From Haberlea rhodopensis (lineage: Eukaryota; Streptophyta; Magnoliopsida; Lamiales; Gesneriaceae), in the NCBI GenBank assembly GCA_907163345.1, contig CAJQUN010000330.1:496001-560000 (forward strand): DNA of 64,000 nt. The letters run 5' to 3'. This document shows, one piece after another, positions 52,390 through 64,000 of the stretch. The position numbers and the translations under genes were made by a program. The notes below the pieces were generated by a model that saw only the letters and a list, made by a program, of their open reading frames with translations, did not search any database and was not told the origin of the DNA. Numbering within the stretch: position 1 is the stretch's first letter; each line of letters begins with the position of its first letter.

Positions 52390-54288
52390 ATGGCATCATT
52401 CAACAAAATTCCTATGTTCTCAAAAGAAGACTATGATGATTGGAGAATCAGAATGCAAGCTCATCTGGCAGCACAGGATGACGATATGTGGTTCGTCATC
52501 ACTGATGGACCAATGGAGATTCTGAAAGTCAATACAACAGCCTCCATTACTGGTGGTGAACCCCAAATGGTCGAGAAGGATAGATCCCTCTGGACTAATG
52601 AAGAAAGAAAGAAAGCAAACCTCGACAACATTGCCAAAGACATCTTGTTCAAAACATTGGACAAGAACATGTTCAGTAAAATCAAAATGTGCTCTACTGC
52701 CAAAGAAATTTGGGAGAAGATAGCACAGCTATGTGAAGGGAACGACCAGACTAAGGAAAACAAGCAGACTGTTGCTCTTCAAAGATTTGAGAGCATAAAG
52801 ATGAAGATTGGAGAAACTCTAAATGAGTTTGATGAAAGAGTCACTGGTATAATCAATGAACTAAATGGTCTGGGCAAGGAATACTCAAACAGAGAGATCG
52901 CTCTGAAAGTTATGAGAGCCCTGCCAAAAGAATGGGATGTTAAGACCATTGCAATGAGGGAGTCCAAAGATCTGAACAAGGTTGAACTTCATGATCTGTT
53001 TGCAGATCTTAAAGCATATGAGTTCGAACTGATCAGCAGAGGTGAAGCAGAGCCATTCATCTCTCAACCAAACAAAGCACTGGCAGCCATTCCAGATCAG
53101 ACCGCCCCCACAACAGATCGATCTATCGAACAGATAAGTAATGATGCTATGTCATTATTTATCAAGAAATTTGGTAAATTCATGTCTAAAAATAAGAGGA
53201 ACTTTAAACCCTCTCATCATTATAAATCAAGAAATGATGATGTTGTTAATGATCAGGATTGCTACAATTGTGGTAAGACCGGACATTTTATTGCAGATTG
53301 CACCAGACCGAAGAAAGAAGAACGTAAAGAGAAGCATCGTGATGACAGGAAAAAGAAGCACTACAAAGACCGCAAAAATCATGGAAAGTCCCAAAAGGTC
53401 CTAGTAGCAGAAGAAGGAAACAACAAATGGGCTCAGACTGATTCAGACTCAGAAAGCTCTGAATATTCTTCCAGCGAAAGCGAAGAAGATATTCAATGTC
53501 TAATGGCAGACGAAGAGATGAGTCAAACAGACGAGGTATTCGATCTTGACTCAAATGAATTTACACGAGAAGAGCTCATGTCCACACTGCAAGACATGGT
53601 TAATGATTATAGACTCTTAGCTGAATCATTTGAGAGAAGTAAAGCTAAAGCCAACGATCAAATGGATGAGCACATCAAACCAAGCCGCTCCGAGCTGGGT
53701 GAGTGCAACAATCTACAAATCGAGCTGAATAAGCTAAAAATCTCTTATGATCAGCTCCATGAAGAAAATAAGAGAATTAGCACACAAAATGCTAAGCTTT
53801 CTCATATCTTCAAATCATGGACAAAATCCAGAACATCATTGAAAGAATTGCAAGAGGTACAAAGAAATGTCGGTGATGTTACAGGCATAGGCTTTGATAT
53901 CAAAGACTGCACCAAAGATGAATCTGAATTGTTGCTGGTAAAGAACAAAATCAAACAAATGACATTTGTTAAATCCAGCACAGTATATGAAAATGAAGCA
54001 CCTACAATTCAAACGGGAGTCTCTTTCATGAATCAAGGTTTAAGAAAAGGGATTGGATATGTTAACCAAGCCAAAGAAAAGGCACCAGCAAGCTTTGCGT
54101 CTTTCAGACCAAATCCAAAGGTGCAAAATCTAAGGCAAGGGAGACCATCCAATTACTATAATTCAAAACCAGTTCAACGAAGATATAGACTACCCTATGA
54201 GAATAAAAGGTTTCCATATCGCACACATTATCACACACAACATCGAAACAGATCAGCTCACAGCACACAGACACACACAAGCCATTAA
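52390..54288 (+). CDS. gag: Gag of the second SIRE-type element
   Basis: An uninterrupted 632-codon frame starts MASFNKIPMFSKEDYDDWRI. Features: the UBN2-like gag core, a CCHC knuckle CYNCGKTGHFIADC near residue 295, a Lys-rich stretch, an acidic Ser-rich segment, and a helical region with heptad-like leucines (about residues 430-480). It ends HTHTSH. The conserved end VWVPKGL lies just beyond this stop in another frame, so the natural C-terminus has been altered by a small frameshift, and the sequence TAG GAT TGG follows. It forms the particle shell. Confidence 0.9.
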   Translation: MASFNKIPMFSKEDYDDWRIRMQAHLAAQDDDMWFVITDGPMEILKVNTTASITGGEPQMVEKDRSLWTNEERKKANLDNIAKDILFKTLDKNMFSKIKMCSTAKEIWEKIAQLCEGNDQTKENKQTVALQRFESIKMKIGETLNEFDERVTGIINELNGLGKEYSNREIALKVMRALPKEWDVKTIAMRESKDLNKVELHDLFADLKAYEFELISRGEAEPFISQPNKALAAIPDQTAPTTDRSIEQISNDAMSLFIKKFGKFMSKNKRNFKPSHHYKSRNDDVVNDQDCYNCGKTGHFIADCTRPKKEERKEKHRDDRKKKHYKDRKNHGKSQKVLVAEEGNNKWAQTDSDSESSEYSSSESEEDIQCLMADEEMSQTDEVFDLDSNEFTREELMSTLQDMVNDYRLLAESFERSKAKANDQMDEHIKPSRSELGECNNLQIELNKLKISYDQLHEENKRISTQNAKLSHIFKSWTKSRTSLKELQEVQRNVGDVTGIGFDIKDCTKDESELLLVKNKIKQMTFVKSSTVYENEAPTIQTGVSFMNQGLRKGIGYVNQAKEKAPASFASFRPNPKVQNLRQGRPSNYYNSKPVQRRYRLPYENKRFPYRTHYHTQHRNRSAHSTQTHTSH

Positions 54289-54379
54289 AGCTGATACAGG
54301 TGTGGGTTCCCAAAGGGCTAATCCGTTCTGGACCCAATTAGGATTGGGTACCAACAATAATCTTGTTTGATGACAGGTA

Positions 54380-56478
54380 CCAAATAAACTTGCATCAGGC
54401 TGGTACTTGGACAGTGGGTGTTCTCGTCACATGACTGGAAACATCGAGCTGCTGTCTGAAGTCAAAGAATGTACTGGACCCAAAATCATATTCGGGGATA
54501 ACTCAAAGGGTAAGACCGTGGGCAAGGGTAAGATTGTCCATGGTAACATTATTATCAATGATGTGCTGTTAGTTGAAAATCTTTGCTATAATCTGATTAG
54601 TATAAGTCAACTATGTGATAATGGTTATGCTGTAGAATTTCACAAACACACTTGCGCTGTTAAATCGTCAGACGGTATGACCATGCTTGTAGGAATCAGG
54701 AATGGAAATACATATAAGATTAACTGTAATTTTGCTCAACCTGATAATCCTACTTGTTTCATCGCTAATAATGATAATAAACACTGGCTATGGCATAACG
54801 CTTGAATCATCTCAATTTTAAGACTATATCTAGCCTGTGTAAACATGATTTAGTTGTCGGTCTACCCAAGATCGACTTTGCTAAGGATAAGATCTGTGAA
54901 GCATGCCAAATGGGCAAACAGATCAGATCATCCTTCAAAAACAAGAATGCCAAATCCTCCTCACGCTGCTTAGAACTACTGCATATGGACTTGTTTGGTC
55001 CTATACCAATAACAAGTTTAGGGAAATGCGGTATACTCTTGTTGTTATTGATGATTACTCACGATTTACTTGGACTATATTTTTTAGCAGTAAAGATCAG
55101 ACCGGTCCGAAATTGATCAAGCTGCTGAAACGCACTCAGAATGAGAAATCATCCAGCATAGACAGGATTCGAAGTGACAAAGGCACTGAGTTTTCAAATC
55201 AGAATCTTGAATCCTTTCTAGAAGATCATGGAATTAAGCATGAATTTTCAGCCGCCCGAACTCCCCAACAAAATGGAGTTGCAGAACGAAGAAACAGAAC
55301 GCTTAAAGAGGCAGCAAGGACAATGCTTGCTGATTCTGGAATTTCGCAAAAGTTCTGGGCAGAAGCTGTAAATACTGCATGCTACACTCAAAATCGGTCT
55401 ATGATTAACAAGAAGTTGAATCTCACTCCATATGAGATATGGACTGGTAACAGACCGTCTATCTCTCACCTTCACGTATTTGGCTGCAATGCTTCGTTCA
55501 TAACAATGGTAAGAATCATCTTACAGCATTTGAAGCTAAATCAGATAATGGGATATTCTTAGGATATTCATCTAATAGCAAAGCTTTTAGAGTTTTCAAT
55601 AATCGCACTTTAACTGTAGAAGAATCTGTCCATGTAGTTTTTGATGAATCGTTATGTATTGAGGGTAGCAAGGAATCAATTCAAAATCAGATGGAAAATA
55701 TCCATCTCGAAGCTAACAGTGATGATGAGATTGTAGCTAACAGGTCAAGAGACAATCCACCAGAACCTGAAGTACCAGACAGACAGGATCAAGGAAATGA
55801 AGCTCCTTCAGATCGAGCCGATCCGGATGATTCAAACTCTCATATCAAAGAAGATGTTGATCATGCCGCTACTACTCATCCGGCTGGACCAAACAATCCA
55901 GAGTCAAGCTATCGATGGACTAAGAGGCATCCACCTAATCTAGTGATTGGAAGTCCCTCTGCACCGATTAGAACCAGAGGACAGATGATAGATGAATTCA
56001 CTCATGCTGCCTTCATCTCAACTCTGGAACCTAAGAAGATCGATGAAGCCTTGACTGACTTCAACTGGATTAAGGCCATGCAAGAAGAACTTAATCAATT
56101 CGAACAAAATCAAGTTTGGAGTCTAACCCCCAGGCCAAGCGATCTGCCTGTTATTGGAACCAGATGGGTTTTCAGAAACAAGCTGGACGCAGATGGAACT
56201 GTGGTTAGAAACAAGGCCAGACTGGTGGCACAAGGATTCCGACAAGAAGAAGGAATTGACTTCGATGAATCCTTTGCACCAGTCGCCAGACTTGAAGCCA
56301 TCCGAATCTTTCTTGCTTATGCTGCCTTTAAAGACTTCAAGGTATATCAAATGGACATCAAGAGTGCCTTTCTTAATGGTAAGCTTCAGGAGGAAGTCTA
56401 CATTGAGCAACCTCCTGGATTTCAGAACCACTCATTTCCTAATCATGTATATCTACTGAATAAAGCAGTATATGGTCT
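54380..56478 (+). pseudogene. pol: Pol of the second SIRE-type element, broken and truncated
   Basis: Readable in pieces: protease YLDSGCSRHMTG (54400), GAG-pre-integrase NHLNFKTISSL (54802), integrase zinc region CEACQMGKQ, HMDLFGPIPI, VVIDDYSRFTW, DRIRSDKGTEFSN and TPQQNGVAERRNRTL, then the RT start WVFRNKLDADG and MDIKSAFLNGKLQEEVYIEQ. The sequence leaves pol after AVYGL near 56478, before the YVDD motif, so the catalytic RT core and RNase H are deleted. Frameshifts lie near 54800, 55000 and 55540. Confidence 0.9.
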
Positions 56479-56479
56479 G

Positions 56480-56998
56480 ATAATACAATGTTCAGAAAGA
56501 CACAGACTGGTCTGAACTTTCAGACTGATCTATGTCAAATCTGATGTTATCCCATGATCTGTCTGGTCAACAAAATCTTAAATAAAATAATTGTTTAAAA
56601 CAGCCCGGACTGATCGCAAATTTTAACCAATTTGTCTATCTTTTATCCTGACCGTTTATTTTGAATTATTTTACTATCAGTTATCGAGATAAAGACACGT
56701 GTCCTCTCTCTCATATTTAGCGGGCTGTACATCTCACCTTCATTCACTTTTTACCAATTACCGACGTCTGCTCTCTAACTCTTTATTTCCTTTAATCTCT
56801 TCATATTTCCATTACACTCAAATTGCCACTATTACTCAAAACTCTCTCTCCGTTGAGTTTGATGATATATACAGGGCTGAAGATTCAGGGATGGTCTCTA
56901 TTTTCCGAGCTTTGGAATCGTCTGGATTAAGAAATTTTCTGGAATGTGGCACGGTGGTTTACGAGTCAGAGATTCGCTAACTATTCGCCAATGCTGTA
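56480..56998 (+). pseudogene. Spacer and start of third ORF of the second SIRE-type element
   Basis: 56480-56840 is non-coding spacer with CAGACTG motifs like those of this element's LTR. From about 56840 a frame reads SVEFDDIYRAEDSGMVSIFR and LESSGLRNFLECG. This is similar in order and spacing to the third-ORF N-terminus of the first SIRE element (VDFHSIYTSSDEATKELIHK). A TAA interrupts it at about 56980, and the chromovirus LTR begins at 56999. Confidence 0.75.
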
Positions 56999-59107
56999 TG
57001 TAATGCCCCACGACCCGAGGAACTTAGTTTGTACCGTAATCTAAACTTAAAATAGGTAAATGCATTCTTCATTCATGTTATGAAAATAGATAACTATAAA
57101 TAAATAAATATTGAAGGCGTGTGCATTGGTCTTTATATGTGCAAAATAAATAATATTAAAGTGGACAAAAGATAAGGCTTCAGACTAAGGTAACTATCCT
57201 TGTCTATATCTGATAAATTGGAAACCGAACAACTGACATCAAGGTACAAGGTACACGTGTGTTAGAGTGGATCAGCAAGAGATGAGTCATTTATATTCCT
57301 TTCATTAATATAATTGACAGAAAAAGAGGTAAAACACGGTAGTCTTTGAAAAAAATAAAATATTAATCCACCCATGTAGTTAAGTTCTTGAATCGAAGTG
57401 CAAAAATTTGATAGAACTGATATTTTCTACCCTATACTGTTCGCTCCTCTTTCAGGTGAGTTTCTTGTATATTGTTGATTTATCGAGATAGTTAGTAGAG
57501 TTTGATTTCTTGATTTCACTATATTAAAAATTGAATACATAGATGTGTAAGTAATATTGATAACCCTTATATATCTTTAGCATAGTCATCTACTGGTTTG
57601 AGTTGGTTTATTTTATCTAGTAGTATTGATATCTTAAACACAAATATTAAAATGAAGATTGATTCTCTGTACGCCTTGGTAAATTTCTAATTGAATGGGA
57701 GGTTGGCCTTGTATACTAAAGGAAGAGGAACAAAGATTTAATATGCTAGTGGTTGAATCAAGTATGATTTATATCTCATTAAATCAAGCTCGCATGTCTG
57801 TTATACAATTAAGAAAAATGAAAAGAGTTAAAGTGGAGTAATACGTGGGGGATAATATTCACATATTTTCGAACAAGAATAAGGTCGTGTATTAGATAGG
57901 AGATACATGGCACTCCCATTAGTTGTTCTGCTCAATTATACTAGTGTTAAATGGTGTTATTTACTTATGTAGAAAAATTGTTCATAGTGAATCAACCCCA
58001 GCCATTGTTGATTTCTTCTGAGAAGCCATAAGGTATGTTGCGATCGGGTAACATACGACAGGTATCTGTATCATTTGATATATGATTTGTTGTTGAATTA
58101 TGTGAGTTACGTGGCTACGTGATTTTATTTAAAATTATGTGGCATTCATGACATTCATAATTGCACATCGGTGTATGAAAAATAAATGCTTTGTTAACAC
58201 ACATCATTTTTATACATACATCGATGCATGACATACACGTTGAGCTATATCCTTGAATACCCTGATATTTCTTGGATTCTGATATCGATCATTGGGGATT
58301 GGTACTGCGATACTATGTTGGCATTACATGGCCCGATATGCATAGGGAATCGTGGTCCCCTTTGATTGATATGATTTGTTGAGACGGGGATTGGTGGCAC
58401 CTTGCTGATGTCATCCGTCTGGATATCCCTATATGATTATTTGATGTCAGGACCTGGGGTTGGTGGCGCTTTGCCGACGTCCATCCGTCTGGATACCCTA
58501 TAGGCTTGACAGGCTCGAGCTATTCTGATATGGTTGGACTTTCGTTTATTGATTCAGTTATACCCAGTAAATGGGTATACGATATGATACCGACATGACA
58601 TTGCATTGCATTGCATTACCTCATATATCACATTTTATAGATACATGTTGTATATTCTATGATCATTCCATATTGGGCTTTTGCTCACCCCCAAAAGGGG
58701 GCTGTTGTTGTCTTTGTGTGTGGACAATGGCAGGCAGTACAGGTGGTCAGGATCCTAGAGAAGGTATATCCGGTGGGAGCCACACTTGAGAGGTTTATTT
58801 TCCTTCTTATCCCAGTCGTATATGTACCAGGGGTGTGTCCCTGGAGTATAGGGAGTTTTTATGTATATTTAGTTTATTTTGCTCAGTATGGATATGTGTT
58901 CATAGTTTGATTTGTGATGATGGAAATGAAACTGATGGTATCTATATATCTTGACTATTGGTATCGGTGGTATGTTTCTCGTGCGACGGGGTCATGCCGA
59001 AATTTTTAGGGCCACATGTTAATAAATATTAAACAAATCTTCCGCTGTTTACGCTATAATTATCATTGTGTGATCATTAATCACATAATTAGGATTGGGC
59101 CCTCACA
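56999..59107 (+). repeat. 5' LTR of the chromovirus
   Basis: It starts TGTAATGCCCCACGACCCGA, repeated at 63942 with one visible mismatch, and ends GCCCTCACA. It shares 58028-58230 with the old LTR at 30161-30410. The segment CACCCCCAAAAGGGGGCTG near 58686 forms a five-pair GC hairpin, matched by CACCCCGTTGGGGGCTG in the non-coding element's LTR. Confidence 0.9.
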
Positions 59108-59110
59108 TTA

Positions 59111-59122
59111 TGGTATCAGAGC
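59111..59122 (+). other. Primer-binding site (tRNA-Met) of the chromovirus
   Basis: TGGTATCAGAGC lies three bases after the LTR. Confidence 0.92.
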
Positions 59123-59296
59123 ATAACTGAGAATGCTCTTGAGTTTTGTGTACACTAAAATAGGCACAAAGATATATGTGCGCATGTGTTTGAATTATTT
59201 GAAATTCTTTGCTCTTGTTTGATTAAACATGAGATAAATTGATATGTATGTTTGCATATTTGTTTTGAATTATGTTGTTGACACTTGATTTTGTAG

Positions 59297-60375
59297 ATGT
59301 TTAGAAAAGCAAAAAGTCGGGGTAAGGGCAAGGCACCTGCTATTGAAGCTGAGGCTGCCAATAGCACCAGTGTTGAGCATGTGATTGATCAGTTTGAAGA
59401 GATGTCCATGGATCTTGTCATGGCTCGATTTCAGAATTTACATCCGCCCAAATTCCGTGGAACAGAGGGTTCTGCACGAGCTGAATCATGGTTGAAGGAG
59501 ATCGAACATCTATTCAGACTGATTGAGTATCCTGAATATCGTAAACTGCCACTTGCCCTATATCAGTTGAAGGATAGTGCACAATCTTGGTGGGAAGCCG
59601 CTGAGATAGGTTTGGTTGAAGCTGGTGTTGAAGTCACTTGGGATGTTTTCAAGGCTCAATTTCTGGAGCAGTATTCACCTCCATCCTATTATACTGCTCA
59701 GGAAAATGAATTTAATAATTTGCGGCAGGGAACCATGACAGTTGAAGAATATGCCTCAAAATTTTCTATCCTGCTGAAATATGCACCACATGTAGCGGCA
59801 AATCCAAAGGCAAAATTTAATAGGTTTGTTAATGGATTGCAGCCTACCCTATTTACTTTGGTGACTGCTGGTTCCCCTACTACTTATGCTGATGCAAGGG
59901 AGCGAGCAAAGATGGTAGAATCAGGACTTAGACGGGGAGGTCCACTGTTTCTTCCTCCGCCATCAGTACCTACTCAGCAACATGGTTTGCGTCCTAAAGG
60001 TTCAATATTCAAAAAGAAAGGCTCTTCTGCTTCCTCATCTTCCGGTTCCAGTGGATCTGGACAAAGAAGGTTTTATACTGGTCCTTCTTGTAGTCATTGT
60101 GGTGGGAGATATCTGACAGAACAGTGTTATAAGGTACGAGGTACATGTTTTATATGTGGGCAGGAAGGTCACTTTGCACGTATTTGTCCTAACCGAGGCA
60201 TGGGTTCTTCGCAACCTCAGCCACGATTTCCTGGTGGCTCCAGTACTTATAGACCTACTGTTCCTACTATTCCTATTACTCCTATGCCATCATTTCAACA
60301 GTCGAATGTTCCACAGTATCGAGGATCTCGAGGTCAGACTGTTTCGGGTCCTCCGCAGGCCAAAGTGTACGCTAT
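59297..60375 (+). pseudogene. gag: Chromovirus gag
   Basis: The ATG at 59297 opens MFRKAKSRGKGKAPAIEAEA. Next come the retrotransposon gag core (FRGTEGSARAESWLKEIEHL, FLEQYSPPSYYTAQENEF), a Ser/Gly-rich linker and a CCHC knuckle CFICGQEGHFARIC at about residue 285. It normally fuses to protease in frame. Here an indel near 60375 moves protease to another frame, and the gag frame runs on to a chance stop at 60532. Confidence 0.9.
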
Positions 60376-63300
60376 GATGAGGATCAGGCGAAGGAGGCTC
60401 CTGGTGGTCTTATTGCAGGTATTTGCACGTTATGTGATTATTCTGCACGTGTGTTATTTGATACAGGAGCATCCCACTCATTCATATCGCATGCATTTGT
60501 GGCATCGCATGATATTATCTGTACTTCATTAGATAATACCTTATCGATAGCTACGCCAGCAGGAAGAATTATCTTATCTGAGCAGGTTGTGCATAATTGT
60601 GTGTTAATTTTGAGGATAACGTTTTATTCTTAAACTTGATCGTCCTCCCTATGCACGACTTTGATTGCATTGTTGGCATGGATGTTCTCTCTACCAATCG
60701 AGCTACTGTTGATTGTTGTCATGGGGTAGTTCGATTCCGACCAGTTGATGGACCCAAGTGGAATTTCTATGGTAAGGGTTCCCAAGGGAAAATTCCATTG
60801 ATATCGTCTCTTGAAATGTCCAGACTTTTATGTAGCGGGAATGAGGGTTTTCTTATCTATGCTGTTGATGTATCGAAAAAGGAGCCCTCTTTGTTGGATA
60901 TTCCTGTAGTAAAAGAATTTCCTGATGTCTTTCCCGATGAGATTCCTGGTTTTCCTCCTCATCGAGAAGTTGAATTCAGTATTGATCTTGTTCCGGGTAC
61001 TGCACCTATTTCCAAAGCTCCTTATCGTATGGCACCGTTGGAATTGAAAGAATTGAAAGACCAATTACAGGATCTTCTCGATAAAGGATATATTCGACCG
61101 AGTGTATCGCCTTCGCGAGCTCCAGTTCAATTTGTTCGAAAGAAAGACGGTACGATGTGAATGTGCATCGATTATAGGCAACTGAATCGGGCAACTGTGA
61201 AAAATAAGTACCCATTGCCTCGTATTGATGATTTATTCGGTCAACTTCAAGGCACTTTTATTTACTCGAAAATTGATCTTCGTTCTGGATACCATCAAGT
61301 GCGTGTTCGAGAGGAAGATGTATCTAAAACTGCTTTTCGTACTAGGTATGGTCATTATAAATTCTTGGTCATGCCATTTGGTCTCACTAATGCTCCTGCA
61401 GTCTTTATGGACTTAATGAATCGATTTTTCCGGGATTTCTTGGATCGATTTGTTATCGTCTTTATTGATGATATTCTTGTCTATTCAAAATCCAAAGAGG
61501 AGCATACTGAACATTTGAAGTTGGTACTTCAAACTCTTCGCACTGAACATCTTTATGCCAAATTATCCAAATGTGAATTCTGGATGGACAAGGTGGTATT
61601 CTTGGGCCACGTCATTTCTCGACATGGCATTTCTGTTGATCCAACTAAGGTTGAAGCAGTGTTAAACTGGCCGAGACCTACTAATGTTCCTGAGGTCCGA
61701 AGTTTCATGGGTTTAGCTGGTTATTATTGTCGTTTTATTAAAGGTTTTTCAAAAATTGCTAAACCTATTACTCAACTGACACAGAAAAATCAGAAATTTA
61801 TTTGGTCATATGAGTGTGAAGCAAGTTTTCTTGAATTAAAGACGAGACTGACCACTTCACCTGTACTTACTATTCCTTCAGGTACCGGAGGATATGTGGA
61901 ATGCACAGATGCGTCTTTAAAAGTTTAGGCTGTGTATTGATGCAACATGGCCGAGTGGTTGCTTATGCGTCTCGCCAACTTAAATCTCACGAAAATAAAT
62001 ACCCCGTACATGATTTGGAATTGGCAGCAATTGTTTTTGCTTTAAAAATTTGGCTCCATTATTTATACGGGGAAAAATTTGTTATTTATTCGGACCACAA
62101 GAGCTTGAAATATCTATTCTCTCAATCTGATCTTAATATGAGGCAACGTCGGTGGATGGATCTGTTGAAGGACTTCGACTGTGAGATTCAATATCACCCT
62201 GGACAAGTGAACGTTATTGCCGATGCTCTTAGCCGTAAAGTTCGTGATTCTGTTTTAGCTTCTGTTAATATAGCTAAAGTACATGAGGAGATCTGTACTT
62301 CTGGTTGGACTTTTCACTCACATGGGAATTCTGTCACTGTTTCTGCATTAGAGATTGAGCCGAAATTGATTTCTGAAATCAAGAAAGCCCAACGAAACGA
62401 TTCTCAAACTCAGAAATCTAAAGAACTCGTATCTGCAGGACATCATTCTGGCTTTCAGATATCATCTGATGGTTCTTTACGACTTAATGGTCGGTTGGTT
62501 GTTCCTGATAATTCTGATTTGAAATCTGCCCTTTTTCGTGAAGCACATTGTAGCAAATATAGTATCCACCCTGGAGGACGAAAGATGTATATGACTCTAA
62601 GACCCCAATTCTGGTGGAGACGTATGAAGAAGGATATAACTGAATTTATTTCCAAATGTTTAGTTGTCAACAGGTAAAAGCTGAACGAATGAAACCTGGA
62701 GGGTTACTTCATAGTCTTGAAATTCCCAAATGGAATTGGGAACATATTGCTATGGATTTTGTAACCCATCTTCCTCGATCACCCCGAGGTTGTGATGCTA
62801 TATGGGTTATTATTGATCGAATTTCTAAATCAGCACATTTCATTCGGTATGAGCGGACTTTTCCGTATAAGAAAATGGCTCGATTGTATATCGAGAATAT
62901 TGTGAGACTGCACGGTGTACCTGTCTCAATTGTTTCTGATCGTGATCCCAGATTTACTTCTAAATTCTGGAGTAGTTTTCAAGATGCTATGGGTACGCGT
63001 TTGGCAATGAGTACTGCTTATCATCCTCAGACTGATGGCCAAACTGAACGTACTATTCAAACTCTTGAAGATATGCTACGAGCTGTGGTGATGGATTTTA
63101 ATGTTGGTTGGCATGAAGCTTTGCCGTTGGTGGAATTTTCTTATAATAATAGCTACCAGACGAGTACTGGTATGGCACCATTTGAAGCATTATATGGAAG
63201 ACGATGTAGATCACCTTTATTCTGGGAAGATGGTGAAAAACAATTGACTGGACCTGATATGATACAGGAAATGAATGATAAAGTTCAGTTAATTAGACAG

Positions 63301-63870
63301 CGTATGAAGGCCTCACAGGATCGTCAAGCAAGTAATGCTAACAAGCGAAGACGACCCTTGGAATTTGAAAAAGGTGATCGTGTGTTTTTGAAAATATCTC
63401 CATTTCGAGGCACTGTTCGTTTTGGCATGCGAGGCAAATTATCACCTCGATATGTTGGCCCGTATGAGATCCCTGATCGAGTTGGAGATCTTGCTTATCG
63501 CTTGGCATTACCTCATGCCTTATCCGCCATTCACGATGTATTTCATGTTTCTATGTTACGAAAATATGAACCTGATCCATCACATGTACTTCAACCTGAT
63601 GAGATCGAACTTGATCCTTCGTTATGCTATGTTGAACATCCCGTTTGCATTTTGGATCGGAATGAGAAAGTATTGCGTAGCAAATCTATTCCACTAGTAC
63701 GAGTACAATGGACACGACATGGCATAGAAGAATCAACGTGGGAATTGGAAAGCAAGATGCGAGAATCTTATCCACATTTGTTTGATTCTACTTCAATGCA
63801 TTTCTTGTATCCTAGTCTTTATGCCGATCCATATTTTGATTTTAGCTTTAATATGTATTATAACTGGTGA
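60376..63870 (+). pseudogene. pol: Chromovirus pol with chromodomain, four lesions
   Basis: Protease LFDTGASHSFIS (60451) and IVGMDVL (60670) are split by a frameshift near 60600. RT: the stop TGA at 61157-61159 falls directly before MCIDYRQLNRATVKNKYPLP, followed by KIDLRSGYHQVRV, MPFGLTNAPAVF and VFIDDILVYS. A frameshift near 61915 leads to RNase H (VHDLELAAIVFALKIW, YSDHKSLKYLFSQ). The integrase zinc region breaks near 62660 (one base lost in the TGT of CLVCQQ). Then follow MDFVTHLPRSPRG, SDRDPRFTS, HPQTDGQTERTIQTLEDMLR and the C-terminal VRVQWTRHGIEESTWELES, a chromodomain-like end. Such chromodomains are thought to guide integration to particular chromatin. The tail beyond 63770 is variable sequence. 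Confidence 0.92.
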
Positions 63871-63941
63871 TATATGTTGTATGATGCACTGAATCAATGT
63901 TTGAGATTTCGGGACGAAATCTTTTTAAGTGGAGGAGAAAT

Positions 63942-64000
63942 GTAATGCCCCACGACCCGAGGAACTGAGTTTGTACCGTAATCTAAACTTAAAATAGGTA
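63942..64000 (+). repeat. Start of chromovirus 3' LTR (cut by window end)
   Basis: These 59 bases match 56999-57057 with one visible difference (GAACTGAG against GAACTTAG). A purine-rich tract precedes them. Confidence 0.93.

Larger units (their letters stand above)
51218..56998 (+). mobile_element. Second SIRE-type element, 3'-truncated
   Basis: The element has a 5' LTR (about 51218-52339), a tRNA-Met site at 52342, gag, pol as far as the middle of reverse transcriptase, and then, after a deletion at about 56478, the pol/third-ORF spacer and the start of the third ORF. The chromovirus at 56999 cuts the third ORF; any remainder lies beyond the window. Gag is about 65-70% similar by eye to that of the first SIRE element, so this is a distinct subfamily. 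Confidence 0.88.
56999..64000 (+). mobile_element. Ty3/gypsy chromovirus (Tekay/Del-like), 3' LTR cut by window end
   Basis: The 5' LTR (56999-59107), primer site, gag, protease, RT, RNase H, integrase and a C-terminal chromodomain-like segment occur in gypsy order. A purine-rich tract (TTAAGTGGAGGAGAAA) and the first 59 bp of the 3' LTR (from 63942) follow. The bases before the 5' LTR are ctgta; the matching duplication should lie beyond the window. The coding region has three frameshifts and one stop. Confidence 0.93.

Noticed and set aside
60156..60377. Separate gene overlapping chromovirus gag
   Set aside because: Out-of-frame shadow of the zinc-knuckle region without its own motifs.

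Overview
The window is plant nuclear DNA from a eudicot. It contains F-box and coiled-coil NLR resistance-type genes, plant Ty1/copia and Ty3/gypsy elements primed from tRNA-Met, a hAT transposon and an endogenous caulimovirid. The extra gene downstream of pol in the SIRE-type copia elements resembles a protein family I remember as abundant in Gesneriaceae (Lamiales). The family placement is an inference from memory; no search was run.

Most of the 64 kb is transposable elements inserted into one another, and several insertions can be ordered by exact target-site duplications (TSDs). From the left: an F-box fragment (551-900) and an F-box gene (1309-2511), both on the minus strand. The gene loses its start where a copia element begins (2512-20230). 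That copia element is split inside gag by a TG...CA insertion with TSD actgc (3922-14951). The insertion is split in turn by a 9.6-kb LTR element with no coding capacity (4633-14232, TSD ggaag), whose two 2,667-bp LTRs appear identical. Its interior is a long array of hairpin-forming repeats. Right of the copia element lies a decayed hAT remnant (20231-27354). A solo LTR (21461-26728, TSD caata) sits in it, and a second, better preserved hAT element (23182-26503, 8-bp TSD gtctagaa) sits in the solo LTR.

From 27.3 to 31.5 kb there are a truncated lipid-transfer-protein-like exon, two RNase H-like fragments, a decayed chromovirus-type LTR and a short tandem repeat. One resistance-type NLR gene (31574-34200) follows; a single frameshift in the LRR region interrupts it.

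From 35.5 to 51.2 kb there is an endogenous caulimovirid fragment (protease, reverse transcriptase, RNase H, a second ORF and a promoter-like region). A complete SIRE-type copia element on the minus strand (36712-49057, TSD gcagt) splits it inside pol. That element carries gag, pol and a large third ORF in the position of an envelope gene. A second, truncated SIRE-type element on the plus strand follows (about 51218-56998). A Tekay/Del-like chromovirus (56999 to the window end) interrupts that element's third ORF. Only the first 59 bases of the chromovirus 3' LTR lie inside the window.

None of the transposon or viral coding regions is intact. The two host genes with substantial reading frames, F-box and NLR, are both damaged. 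The strongest unexplained signals are the hairpin array with compensatory stem changes in the non-coding LTR element, a candidate self-complementary primer-binding site in the copia element, and ordered palindrome arrays near both ends of the younger hAT element.
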